Shown one piece after another: positions 16,141 through 24,821 of a stretch of DNA of 26,045 bases (position 1 is its first letter; each line of letters starts with the position of its first letter). The stretch spans positions 312 through 26,356 of the forward strand of contig PMYF01000577.1 in the NCBI GenBank assembly GCA_003171295.1, in the 5' to 3' direction. The translations under genes were made by a program, and so were the position numbers. Under the pieces are notes generated by a model that worked only from the letters and a program-made list of their open reading frames with translations, was not told the origin of the DNA and did no database searches. This stretch comes from Acidobacteriota bacterium. GTDB lineage: Bacteria > Acidobacteriota > Terriglobia > UBA7540.

Positions 16141-18234
16141 ATGCCAGCAAGGACATCTTGGGAAAAAGGAGGCAAGTTAGCGGCTTATGTGACGTTTTCG
16201 CCGCGCTACTCCCCTTGGGTGAAGGTCTTGCGAGGCCTCTTGTTAGTTTTTCTATTGACAGGTTTAGATCCAGTGCGCGCGCTGCCCCAGGACAAGCAAG
16301 CCCCCACAGATTTGTTCGACGCGGGATTGGAAGACCTGCTGAAGGTCGACGTCGATTCGGTGTACGCGGCCTCGGGGTACAAGCAAAAGGTTACGGAGGC
16401 GCCGGCTTCGATAACGATCATCACCGCCGATGACATCCGGAAGTATGGTTACCGCACCCTGGCGGACATCCTTAGCAATGTGCCTGGCTTTTATGTGACT
16501 TATGACCGCAACTATAGCTACCTGGGAATCCGCGGTTTTGGCCGCCCGGGAGATTATAACACCCGCATCTTACTGCTGGTGGACGGCCATCGGTTGAACG
16601 ACAGCGTCTACGACCAAGCCCTCATCGGAACCGAGTTTCCGATTGATGTTGATCTGATCGAGCGGGTGGAAGTTATTCGCGGCCCGAACTCCTCCCTGTA
16701 TGTGGCCAGCTCATTCCTAGGGGTTATCAACGTCGTCACCAAGCGAGCCCGCAACGCAAGAAACCTGACCGCGTCGGCCGAGTTGGCCAGCTACGGTACG
16801 TTCAAGACTCGAGTAACTTATAGCAACCGATTCCAGAATGGTTTGGAAATGTTGCTCTCGGGGTCCTTTTATGACAGCCGGGGCCACGAGCGTCTGTATT
16901 TTCCAGAGTTTGACAGTCCCGCTACGAACCATGGCATAGCGGAAGACTGCGACCGGGATCAATATCGCCAAGTGTTCGCAAATCTCGCCTACCACGGGTT
17001 CGCGCTGCAAGGGGCCTACGGATGGAGAGACAAAACCATTCCCACAGCCTCCTTTAGCACCATTTTCAATGATCCCGGGGAGCGCACGATCGATGCTCCA
17101 GGATACCTTGACCTCAAGTACGAACATAAGTTCGGCAGTGACTGGGGTTACAGGGCCCGTATTTACTATGACCACTACATCTATAACGGCAGCTACCCTT
17201 ATGATGCTTCACCGTCGGGCGGACCTTCCCGGGTCATGAACAAAGACCTCGGCACGGGGCAACGGTGGGGAACAGAGCTCGATGTTTCGAAAAAGCTCTG
17301 GTATAACCAAACGCTCATCGGCGGGCTGGAATACCGCGATAACTTCCAGCAGGATCAGGAGAACTATGACCTCCAGCCATACTTTCTGTACTTGAACGAC
17401 AGAAGGTCTTCCAATGTCTCGGCCGCCTTCGTCCAGGACTCGGTCCCCATTCGGAGCAATCTTGTTCTCGACCTGGGGTTGCGCTATGACCATTACTCGA
17501 CGTTCGGCGGCACCACCAATCCGCGCGCAGCCCTAATCTACAGTCCCTTCGAGAAGACGACGCTCAAATTCCTCTACGGCCAGGCATTTCGTGCTCCCAC
17601 TGCCTACGAATTGTACGTGTACGGTGGTGGCAGTGAGCCTAACCCGCACCTGAAGCCCGAAACTGTTAAGACCACCGAGTTGGTCCTGGAGCAGTCCCTT
17701 CAGCACAATTTCCGCCTGACCGCCTCCGGATACTTCTATCCTATCCGCGGACTGATCAGCCAGGGGGAGGACCCCACCACGGGGTTAATTGTTTACCGCA
17801 ACAGCGACCACATCAACATGCAAGGGCTTGAATTGGCGCTCAATGAGAAGCTGCCTTCCGGGCTGGAAGCTGGCGGCAGCTTCAGCTATCAAGATGCCAA
17901 GAATGTGAGCACCGGGAGTCCTCTCACCAACTCCCCGCACGAATTAGCTCAAGCTCACCTGAGCGTGCCACTTTTCCGTAGACAGCTCTTTGCCAGTATG
18001 AACGTTCAGTGCGTCAGCAAAAGACGAACCCTCGCAGGAAACTATGCCGGAGCTTACGTTGTGCCCAATCTCACACTCTTCAGCCAGAAGGCCTTGAAGG
18101 GGTGGGAGGTCTCGGCAAGCATCTACAACATTTTTGACGAAGAATATGGCGACCCAGGCTCGCAGGAACACCGGCAGGACATTATCTTTCAGGACGGGCG
18201 AAGCTTCCGAATCAGAGTCGGATACCGATTTTAG
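16141..18234 (+). CDS. TonB-dependent outer-membrane receptor
   Basis: A 697-residue protein starting at ATG 16141 with GGGGTAGGAG just upstream. The hydrophobic segment at 27-41 follows an unusually long n-region and is the likely signal peptide. The plug domain spans about 65-205 with TEAPASITIITADDIRKYGYRTLADILSNVPGF, IRGFGRP, LLLVDGHRLND and IERVEVIRGPNSSLY...LGVINVVTK. The rest is an alternating beta-barrel with PRAALIYSP, FLYGQAFRAPTAYELY, LKPETVKTTELVLEQ and the C-terminal strand RSFRIRVGYRF ending in Phe. It is the first gene of a co-directional run with YfiR and a hybrid kinase (6-base gap), so besides uptake it may supply or relay a signal. The ligand is not predictable from sequence. 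Confidence 0.95.
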   Translation: MPARTSWEKGGKLAAYVTFSPRYSPWVKVLRGLLLVFLLTGLDPVRALPQDKQAPTDLFDAGLEDLLKVDVDSVYAASGYKQKVTEAPASITIITADDIRKYGYRTLADILSNVPGFYVTYDRNYSYLGIRGFGRPGDYNTRILLLVDGHRLNDSVYDQALIGTEFPIDVDLIERVEVIRGPNSSLYVASSFLGVINVVTKRARNARNLTASAELASYGTFKTRVTYSNRFQNGLEMLLSGSFYDSRGHERLYFPEFDSPATNHGIAEDCDRDQYRQVFANLAYHGFALQGAYGWRDKTIPTASFSTIFNDPGERTIDAPGYLDLKYEHKFGSDWGYRARIYYDHYIYNGSYPYDASPSGGPSRVMNKDLGTGQRWGTELDVSKKLWYNQTLIGGLEYRDNFQQDQENYDLQPYFLYLNDRRSSNVSAAFVQDSVPIRSNLVLDLGLRYDHYSTFGGTTNPRAALIYSPFEKTTLKFLYGQAFRAPTAYELYVYGGGSEPNPHLKPETVKTTELVLEQSLQHNFRLTASGYFYPIRGLISQGEDPTTGLIVYRNSDHINMQGLELALNEKLPSGLEAGGSFSYQDAKNVSTGSPLTNSPHELAQAHLSVPLFRRQLFASMNVQCVSKRRTLAGNYAGAYVVPNLTLFSQKALKGWEVSASIYNIFDEEYGDPGSQEHRQDIIFQDGRSFRIRVGYRF

Positions 18235-18240
18235 TGCCAC

Positions 18241-18888
18241 ATGACGAATATCCGCAGGCAGAAACGTAACGACGTGGGATCAAGCTGGGGTTGGCGCTTC
18301 ATGGCCAGGGCTGGGTCGCGCCGAATCCGGCAAGCTTCCCTCTTCTTCATCGCTTGCGGGCTCTTCTTCAATGCTGCCCCGGAGGTTCTCTCGCAGAATG
18401 AAGAGAGGATGGAATACCCGGTCAAACTCGCCTTCCTATACAACTTCACTAAGTTTGTTGAATGGCCGCCCGACTCATACCGCGATGCGAGCACGCCCCT
18501 GAGGATATGCGTCGCGGGGAATGACCCCTTCAGTGATGACCTTGAACGGGAGTTACAATCCCGAACGGTCGGGGGACGACGGGTCGAGATTAAGACGCTG
18601 AAATCGAGCGACACCCCGAAGGGTTGCCACCTCGTTTTTGTCCCTGCCACGGAGAAAAAACGGACCGCAGGGATTGTGGCCGGCCTGAACGGTGTAAGCG
18701 CACTGACCGTCGGCGAATCCGCGGGGTTCACAGGGCTGGGCGGCATGATCAACTTCACTGTGGAAGACAACAAAGTGCGCTTCGAGGTGAACGTCGACGC
18801 CGCAGAACGTGCCAGATTGAAAATCAGCTCAAAGCTTCTCATTTTGGCGCGAATCGTCAAAGAGCAAGGTCATGGAGGGAAAAGCTGA
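18241..18888 (+). CDS. YfiR family (DUF4154) periplasmic protein
   Basis: A 215-residue protein beginning six bases after the receptor stop. An in-frame ATG at 18301 would give a more usual signal peptide (MARAGSRRIRQASLFFIACGLFFNAAPEVLSQ), and neither start has a clear ribosome site. The family signature YPVKLAFLYNFTKFVEWP is at 59-76. LRICVAGNDPF, GCHLVFVP, ALTVGESAGFTGLGGMINFTVEDNKVRFEVN and the helix ARLKISSKLLILARIV follow, in the order seen across DUF4154. In Pseudomonas and E. coli, YfiR is a periplasmic repressor that binds the CHASE8-containing YfiN. Here the next gene overlaps it by 17 bases and encodes a CHASE8 kinase, so that kinase is the probable partner. Confidence 0.92.
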   Translation: MTNIRRQKRNDVGSSWGWRFMARAGSRRIRQASLFFIACGLFFNAAPEVLSQNEERMEYPVKLAFLYNFTKFVEWPPDSYRDASTPLRICVAGNDPFSDDLERELQSRTVGGRRVEIKTLKSSDTPKGCHLVFVPATEKKRTAGIVAGLNGVSALTVGESAGFTGLGGMINFTVEDNKVRFEVNVDAAERARLKISSKLLILARIVKEQGHGGKS

Positions 18889-21800
18889 AGTGACCGCCTA
18901 TCGAGATCTATCCATTAAGCGAAAGCTGCAAGTGATCATACTTCTGACTGCGGGCGCTGCTCTGGCGCTGGCCTCAACTGTATTCGTCAGTTACGACCTC
19001 TTCACCTCCCGGCAGTCCCTGGCTCGCGACCTCTCCACGCTTGCCCAAATTATTGGCTCCAACAGCACCGCTGCCCTCGCTTTTAACGATCGCAATGCAG
19101 CCAAAGATGTTCTGACCGCATTGAGCGCCATGCCTCACATCGTCTCCGCGTGCATTTATGGCAAAGACGGAAAAGTCTTCGTCCAATACCGGAGAGGCGG
19201 AGCAGGGAAAGATATTTCCGCCCCGCAACTGGAAAAAGAGGGCGCGCATTTCGGGCCCAATCGCCTGGAGTTATTCTACGGGATCATCCTGGACGGCGAG
19301 AGAATCGGAACGGTTTACATCCATTCCGATCTGGGCGCCATCTATTCCCGCGTGAAGCTGGACTTTGGGCTCATTGCACTCGTCATGCTGGCTTCATTGG
19401 GTGCCGCTCACGCGCTCGCTTCGAAACTGCAACGAGTGATATCCGGCCCCATCCTGCATCTCGCCGAGACCGCTCATATGGTGTCAGTGGAAAAGAATTA
19501 TTCCGTGCGCGCGGTCAAACAAAACCAGGATGAGCTGGGCCTGCTCATTGAAGGCTTTAATGAGATGTTGTCTCAAATCCAACATCGCGATGAGAAGTTG
19601 GAACGGCATCGAGAACACCTCGAAGAGGAGGTGGCCGCGCGCACGTCGGAACTCATCCATGCGAATGCGAATTTGACCGTAGCCAACGAAGCCCTTCTGT
19701 CGGAGATCGCTGAGCGCAAACGGACTGAAGACAAATTACGCGAGAGCGAAGAACAGTTTCGCCTGATCACCGAAAACGTTGCTGACCTTATCGCCGTCCT
19801 CGACTTGGAGGGACGGCGGGTGTACAACAGCCCGTCGTACAAAGCGGTATTGGGTGATCCTACAAAGCTTGAAGGGACTGTTTCGTTCAATGAAATCCAT
19901 CCCGACGACCGGGAAAAGATAAAAACAATTTTTCAAGAAACGATTCAGACCGGTATAGGGCAAATCGCCGAGTATCGGTTCTTGCTCAAGAACGGAAGTA
20001 TCCGTTACATGGAGTCGCAGGGGAGTGTGATACGGGATGCAGAAGGAAAACCGACAAAGGTGGTTGTCGTTTCCCGGGACGTTACGCGTCGCACTCGCGT
20101 GGAGAATATGCTGAGGGAGAACGAGAGCCGCTTTCGGCTTTTCGTACAAGCGACGAATGATGCCGTCTGGGATTGGGATTTATTGACGAATCTTTTCTGG
20201 TGGAATGAGGGAGTTACAACTCTATTCGGTTATGACCGGGATGAGGTGGGACCCGACGCCACTTGGTGGACCGAACACATCCACCTCAAAGATCAGGAAT
20301 GCGTCATGTCCGGAATCTATAAGCAGATCGACGGCGACGGGAAGTCGTGGTCAGATGAATACCGCTTTCGTCGCAAAGACGGCTCCTACGCCTACATCCT
20401 TGACCGGGGTTATATCATCCGCGACGACGGCGGAAAGCCGCTTCGGATAATCGGCGCGAAGATGGACGTCTCGGAGCAAAAGAGAGCGCAACAGGAGATT
20501 ACAAAACTCAATGAAAGTTTAGAGCAGCGCGTGGCCGAGCGCACCGCCCAGCTCGCCGCGGTCAACGAAACGCTCGAACAACGCAACCGCGAAGTGGAGC
20601 GGATGACGCGGTTGAAGAGCCAGTTCCTGGCCAGCATGAGTCACGAGCTTCGGACGCCCCTTAATGCCATCATCGGTTTCGCTGATTTACTTCAAGACGG
20701 GACGAGCGGCGCGCTCAACGAAAAACAGAAGAAATTCGTAAAGCACGTTCAGCAAGCCGGAAGACATCTTTTGGACCTCATCAACGACATCCTGGACCTC
20801 TCAAAGATTGAGGCCGGGCAGCTCAACTTTCAACCGGAGAGTTTTTCAGCCGAGGGGGCGTTACCGGAAGTGCTCTCGGTCATTAAGCCCCTCGCCATGA
20901 AGAAACATATTGACGTGCGCACTGAATTGGAACCCGGCCTGAATCTTTATGCCGATCGAGTACGCTTCAAGCAGATCATCTACAACCTTCTGAGTAACGC
21001 CATCAAATTTACGCCAGAGGGTGGCCAAGTGAATGTTGAATCTGTTAAGATAGAAAAGTTCGTCCGGTTTTCAGTTACCGACACGGGTGTGGGGATTCGG
21101 CCCGAAGACCGCGCAGCCATCTTTGAAGAATTCCGGCAAGTAGGCCAGACTACCAGCGGCGTCACGGAGGGAACGGGCCTGGGGCTGGCCATTTGCAAGC
21201 GACTGGTGGAGCAACAGGAAGGAACAATTTGGGTTGAGAGTGAGATTGGGAAAGGCAGCCGATTTAGCTTCACCCTGCCGGAGGGACATCCGAAGCCAAA
21301 ATTCAGCGACGCAGCCTCGGGGGTTGTTCCAATTCGTTCAGTCCGTGCGCAGCCTCTTATTTTGGTCGTGGACGATGAACCTGTATCTCGCGAACTATTG
21401 GCCAGTCACCTAGTCGGCGAGAATTTTCAGACGGAGATCGCAAGCTCAGGCGATGAAGCCTTAGCCAAAGCACTCCAACTTCAGCCGGATGTCATAACCC
21501 TGGACATGATAATGCCAGGTAAGGGCGGCTGGATGGTCCTTTCAGAATTGAAAGCCAACCCGACGACAGCCCGCATTCCGGTCGTCGTCGTTTCAATAGT
21601 GGACGACAAGACCGGGGTTCTTGCCATGGGCGCGGCTGAGTGCCTGGTGAAGCCGGTGTCCAAAGAAGTTCTGTTGAAGGCTCTGCGCGGGCAATTGCCG
21701 GGCTCCAAAACCAGTCCCCCTGAGATTCTGGTGGCCGAAGACGACCCTGCTGTTTTGAGGGTGATCAGCGAGGTGCTCAGTGCGGCGGGCTATGCTCCGC

Positions 21801-22099
21801 TTTTGGCGCGCAACGGACAAGAAGCCCACGATATCCTCTGGCGCATTCGCGTGGATGCAATTGTGCTCGACCTGTTGATGCCTGAAATGAGCGGCTTTGA
21901 GCTGCTCCGCCGTGTTAAAGAGAATCCCCGGTTGCGCGAGATTCCCATCTTTGTTCTGACGGGTAAAGGATTGACGGACGCGGAGGCTGAGTTTCTCCAG
22001 CGAGAGACCCGCGGCTGCTTCCAGAAAGGTACTCGATGGGGCCCAGAGCTTGTCACGCAGCTCGGCCTGGTACTCCACGGGAAGTCTCTCCGGTCATGA
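18872..22099 (+). CDS. Membrane hybrid histidine kinase: CHASE8-HAMP-PAS-PAS-HisKA-HATPase-REC-REC
   Basis: 1075 residues from ATG 18872. A GTG at 18890, right after the YfiR stop and 10 bases after GGAGGG, is an equally good start. TM1 is about 19-41. The periplasmic domain (42-160) has the CHASE8 look: DLFTSRQSLARDLSTLAQIIGSNSTAALAFNDRNAAKDVLTALSAMPHIVSACIY. TM2 is about 163-183, HAMP about 184-238, then a coiled coil, PAS (290-408), PAS (417-537), a second coiled coil, HisKA with His591 (SHELRTP), ATPase N709, DTGVG (737-741) and GTGLGL (767-772). REC1 has D878 and K927; REC2 has D1000 and K1052. It is flanked by YfiR and by a response regulator whose ATG overlaps its stop. YfiR binding to the CHASE8 domain is the likely control; this is inferred from YfiN. 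Confidence 0.93.
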   Translation: MEGKAEVTAYRDLSIKRKLQVIILLTAGAALALASTVFVSYDLFTSRQSLARDLSTLAQIIGSNSTAALAFNDRNAAKDVLTALSAMPHIVSACIYGKDGKVFVQYRRGGAGKDISAPQLEKEGAHFGPNRLELFYGIILDGERIGTVYIHSDLGAIYSRVKLDFGLIALVMLASLGAAHALASKLQRVISGPILHLAETAHMVSVEKNYSVRAVKQNQDELGLLIEGFNEMLSQIQHRDEKLERHREHLEEEVAARTSELIHANANLTVANEALLSEIAERKRTEDKLRESEEQFRLITENVADLIAVLDLEGRRVYNSPSYKAVLGDPTKLEGTVSFNEIHPDDREKIKTIFQETIQTGIGQIAEYRFLLKNGSIRYMESQGSVIRDAEGKPTKVVVVSRDVTRRTRVENMLRENESRFRLFVQATNDAVWDWDLLTNLFWWNEGVTTLFGYDRDEVGPDATWWTEHIHLKDQECVMSGIYKQIDGDGKSWSDEYRFRRKDGSYAYILDRGYIIRDDGGKPLRIIGAKMDVSEQKRAQQEITKLNESLEQRVAERTAQLAAVNETLEQRNREVERMTRLKSQFLASMSHELRTPLNAIIGFADLLQDGTSGALNEKQKKFVKHVQQAGRHLLDLINDILDLSKIEAGQLNFQPESFSAEGALPEVLSVIKPLAMKKHIDVRTELEPGLNLYADRVRFKQIIYNLLSNAIKFTPEGGQVNVESVKIEKFVRFSVTDTGVGIRPEDRAAIFEEFRQVGQTTSGVTEGTGLGLAICKRLVEQQEGTIWVESEIGKGSRFSFTLPEGHPKPKFSDAASGVVPIRSVRAQPLILVVDDEPVSRELLASHLVGENFQTEIASSGDEALAKALQLQPDVITLDMIMPGKGGWMVLSELKANPTTARIPVVVVSIVDDKTGVLAMGAAECLVKPVSKEVLLKALRGQLPGSKTSPPEILVAEDDPAVLRVISEVLSAAGYAPLLARNGQEAHDILWRIRVDAIVLDLLMPEMSGFELLRRVKENPRLREIPIFVLTGKGLTDAEAEFLQRETRGCFQKGTRWGPELVTQLGLVLHGKSLRS

Positions 22100-22467
22100 A
22101 GAAAATCCTGGTTGCAGAAGACAATCCGGCCAGTAGTGAACTGATAAGGGAAGTTTTGTCCGGGCGAGGCTACGAGATAATCGAAGCGTGCGATGGACGG
22201 CAAGCCCTGCAGAAGATCGAAGAAACAGAACCTGACTTGGTTCTTCTCGACATCCAACTGCCGATTCTGGATGGCTTCGCCGTTTTGTTTCAGCTCCGCC
22301 AAAATCCCCGATTCGCCAACCTTCGTGTCGTGGCCGTCACCGCGAATGTGATGAAGGAAGATCGCGAAAAAGGTCTGAAGGCCGGCTTCGATGCCTACAT
22401 CGGCAAGCCAATCGATGCTGCTGCGCTCAGGCTGCAAGTCGAGCAGCTCTTGCTGAAGGGATCATAA
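22096..22467 (+). CDS. Single-domain response regulator (CheY/DivK-like)
   Basis: A 123-residue stand-alone receiver. The ATG at 22096 overlaps the kinase stop (ATGA), and MKKILVAEDNP is the normal family start; a longer frame from 22036 lies inside the kinase and is rejected. The acidic pair is E8-D9, the phosphoacceptor D52 is in LVLLDIQLPILDG, followed by AVTANVM and the conserved Lys in YIGKPID. With no output domain it is probably a phosphate shuttle or sink between the kinase's receivers and another protein, as DivK is. It is translationally coupled to the CHASE8 kinase. Confidence 0.93.
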   Translation: MKKILVAEDNPASSELIREVLSGRGYEIIEACDGRQALQKIEETEPDLVLLDIQLPILDGFAVLFQLRQNPRFANLRVVAVTANVMKEDREKGLKAGFDAYIGKPIDAAALRLQVEQLLLKGS

Positions 22468-22495
22468 TCCCTAAGGAACTGAAACGGAATACCTT

Positions 22496-23179
22496 ATGTC
22501 GATGAAACTCATGGTTGTTGATGATGATCCGGCAGCCTTGGAATTGGTCAAAGCTCTGGTCGAGCCCCTTGGGTACGAAGTCTTGGCCCTGGCAGATAGC
22601 CGGCAGGCAGCCGAACGCGTGAATGAGCAGAAATTTGACGGCATTTTCGTCGATGTGCAAATGCCCAACATGGATGGCTTCGAATTGACAAAACTCATCC
22701 GAGCCTCGCGGTCGAACAGCGGGGTTCCCATTGTGATGATTACCGCGTTCGAAGACGTCGAAACGATGCGCCAAGGGTTTAAGGCAGGAGTTACCTTCTT
22801 CCTCACCAAGCCTTTCAACCCAGAGAAGCTGCGCGGCCTTCTCCTCGCCATGCGCAGCACCATTTTGAGAGGGAGAACGCGTTACGCTCGGCTGCCGTTT
22901 TGCACGACGGTGACCTGCCGCTGGGGGAACGAGCAGTCCCAATTGGGTAGCCTCAACATCAGTGAGTGCGGAATGCTGCTTGAATCGTCGAGCGGGCTGG
23001 AGTCGGGTCAGGAAATCAACCTAGACTTTACGTTCTCGCCGGGCCAGGAGCATCTAAGCTTGCCCGCAAAGATTGTTCACAAAGAACCGCCGAACCTCAT
23101 TGGGGTCCAATTCCACGACCTGACTTCCGAAGATCGGGACACGATTCGGCAGTATATCAGCCGCGGTCTCAAAGAGTAG
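22496..23179 (+). CDS. Response regulator with PilZ output domain
   Basis: A 227-residue cytoplasmic protein whose ATG at 22496 is 28 bases after the preceding regulator. The receiver (1-118) has D9-D11, phosphoacceptor D53 in IFVDVQMPNMDG, ITAFEDVETM and K105 in FFLTKPF. The PilZ domain (about 122-226) carries both c-di-GMP-binding motifs: RGRTR (R125 and R129) and NISECG (N154-S156-G159). It therefore should join a His-Asp phosphorelay to c-di-GMP sensing in one protein. No DNA-binding domain is present, so the output is probably protein-protein. As last gene of the run it is the likely terminal output of the TonB-YfiR-kinase pathway. Confidence 0.9.
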   Translation: MSMKLMVVDDDPAALELVKALVEPLGYEVLALADSRQAAERVNEQKFDGIFVDVQMPNMDGFELTKLIRASRSNSGVPIVMITAFEDVETMRQGFKAGVTFFLTKPFNPEKLRGLLLAMRSTILRGRTRYARLPFCTTVTCRWGNEQSQLGSLNISECGMLLESSSGLESGQEINLDFTFSPGQEHLSLPAKIVHKEPPNLIGVQFHDLTSEDRDTIRQYISRGLKE

Positions 23180-23357
23180 ATTTCAGGCTTGTAAGGTCTA
23201 GACGGTAGAGGGACAGCGGCGGCGGTGATTCTCGATCGCGGGCACGCGATACGGAAAGGAAGTTGCAGGTTCTTCGAGAGATCTGGAAAAGCCGCAACCT
23301 TCAAGGGCGAATGTTTCGCTACAGAACAAATTTTCAGTCAGCCCTCGAGGTCGAAAC

Positions 23358-24176
23358 CTACTTCACGTAGCAGACCCCGTAAAGTCGCCCCACAGAAGCT
23401 TCCAAAGTCCAGATGATTTTCGCTTTCGTTTCCACGGGAACCTGCCGGTCGACGAACGGCAGGGTGATATAAACTTCGTCATTCACGTGATACCTCTGGT
23501 TACTCAAAAAGCCCAGTCCGGCTTTGGAAACGTCGCGGGTCTGCGCGATTTCGGACACGCCCCAGACGGTCCGAACCCGGATGCGCATGGTCAACTTAAG
23601 GCGCTTGGTCTTTCGTCGCTCGCCGTCGACTACAACATTTTTGGCGCTTGAGGCGATCACCTCCGCCGTCAGTACCTGGGTGCTGGGCCTCCAACGCGTG
23701 GTCTCACCGCAGCGCTCGCAATGGCGGGTGATCAGGCCCGATGAGAGCAGGACTTCATACTCGATTGAGGACAGCGCGCCGTGCGCCGCCGTTTTGCAAG
23801 CCGCGCATTCAATCAAAACTTTGGGTTCAATTCCCTCCGCAGGGGCGATGAATTTTATCCCCCAGATTTCGCTGGCGGAATTTAGAGCCTCCACGCCCCA
23901 TTCTTGCCGGCCGCCAAAAACTTGTTGAAACCCTCCCACGACGCGGAACTCTTCCTCGATCTGGTTTGCCAAATTCTTAATCAGCACGACGTCATCGGGC
24001 AGCAGGGCGTGGGTCAGACTGATGCGAGCGCCATGCTGGTTGAAACTGATCGTTTCAGTTTCCTCAGCGAACGAGACGCCTGAGGCGTTATTTCCAATGA
24101 CACGAATGCGGACCGGGCCTAGGATTCGATCACTTCGGCGCCGCGTAGCCGCATTCGTTAAGTTCTCACTTTCCAT
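23358..24176 (-). CDS. Tandem PilZ-domain protein with Cys4 centre
   Basis: The ATG at 24176 is immediately preceded by an in-frame GTG at 24179; neither has a clear ribosome site. The product is about 272 residues, and numbering here counts from the GTG. The C-terminal PilZ (about 186-273) has RKTKR (R189, R193) and DVSKAG (D216-S218-G221), the full c-di-GMP-binding pair. The N-terminal half (RRRSDRI at 13-19, then TISFNQHGARISLTHAL and WGVEALN...WGIKF) looks like a degenerate PilZ that probably lacks ligand binding. Between them C125-x2-C128 and C154-x2-C157 form a likely zinc-ribbon. It converges on the REC-PilZ gene and may be a second c-di-GMP receptor of the same locus. No catalytic domain was seen. 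Confidence 0.82.
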   Translation of the reverse strand: MESENLTNAATRRRSDRILGPVRIRVIGNNASGVSFAEETETISFNQHGARISLTHALLPDDVVLIKNLANQIEEEFRVVGGFQQVFGGRQEWGVEALNSASEIWGIKFIAPAEGIEPKVLIECAACKTAAHGALSSIEYEVLLSSGLITRHCERCGETTRWRPSTQVLTAEVIASSAKNVVVDGERRKTKRLKLTMRIRVRTVWGVSEIAQTRDVSKAGLGFLSNQRYHVNDEVYITLPFVDRQVPVETKAKIIWTLEASVGRLYGVCYVK

Positions 24177-24594
24177 CACTTGGCGTCAGCTTCTTGAGGC
24201 TCAGATTCCGTTCAACGCTTCTTGGGGCTTGGCACGGCGAACGCCTTATTGACGAAGGCGCCATCCGACCCTGGTTGGCTTAGTTCCCGGCTGCCAGGCC
24301 ACAAAGCAATCGGAATACTACAATGGCCCCATATACCCGTCAAGGTCGGCAATCGTCTTGACTCACAGGGGGAGACGATCTACCCAAAAATATCCATAAG
24401 AACTTCAAGCTAATGTGTGTCACGCGATGTAATGACTCGCATGGTAAGAAGAGAAGGGGCGCCGCCTAACCACAGAAATCCAGGTAACTTGAGAACCGGG
24501 ACCTTGTGGCCCCGGGGCCAAGAATCGCTGTCAAGAAGAAATCGGTTGCCCTATCGAACGGCCGGAAGTACGACAAGGCATTGGAGGAGAACTT
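24177..24594. other. Intergenic region upstream of the two-PilZ gene
   Basis: About 420 bases that should hold the promoter of the minus-strand PilZ gene. A near-perfect palindrome CTTG(t)GGCCCC/GGGGCCAAG lies at 24503-24522, and a small hairpin CGCCTT/AAGGCG at 24242-24260. The open frames here have no recognised motif. Confidence 0.5.
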
Positions 24595-24753
24595 GTGCGC
24601 GACAGATTCAACGGGGAAGCCATGGAACTCAATAAACACCAGAAACTTGTCTTGGCCATCGCCGCCGTACTCGCCTTTGGAATCTGGCTGTTTCCCCATT
24701 GGAGACTTCACATCTATTTCGGCGCAAATCGGACACCACCAACACACAATTAG
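24595..24753 (+). CDS. Small single-pass membrane protein
   Basis: A 52-residue protein, too short for routine calling. GTG 24595 is preceded by GGAGGAGA with four bases of spacing, an excellent ribosome site; an internal ATG at 24622 also has GGGGAAG upstream. The sequence MELNKHQKLVLAIAAVLAFGIWLFPHWRLHIYF has a basic start, one hydrophobic helix and a WLFPHW turn. It resembles the N-terminus of small membrane proteins of the form NRKQK...LFPPW found in many bacteria, ending here with GANRTPPTHN. It may be a complete small protein or a shortened version of a longer one. Function unknown. Confidence 0.6.
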   Translation: MRDRFNGEAMELNKHQKLVLAIAAVLAFGIWLFPHWRLHIYFGANRTPPTHN

Positions 24754-24821
24754 AGCACTACCGAGCCGTTGGCTCCCCCCAGTTAGCCTGATCTAATCCA
24801 ACCTCATGCGCTTACCGTAAC

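Noticed and set aside
22036..22095. Longer start for the single-domain response regulator
   Set aside because: The extension lies inside the end of the kinase gene; MKKILVAEDN at 22096 with the ATGA overlap is the normal family start.
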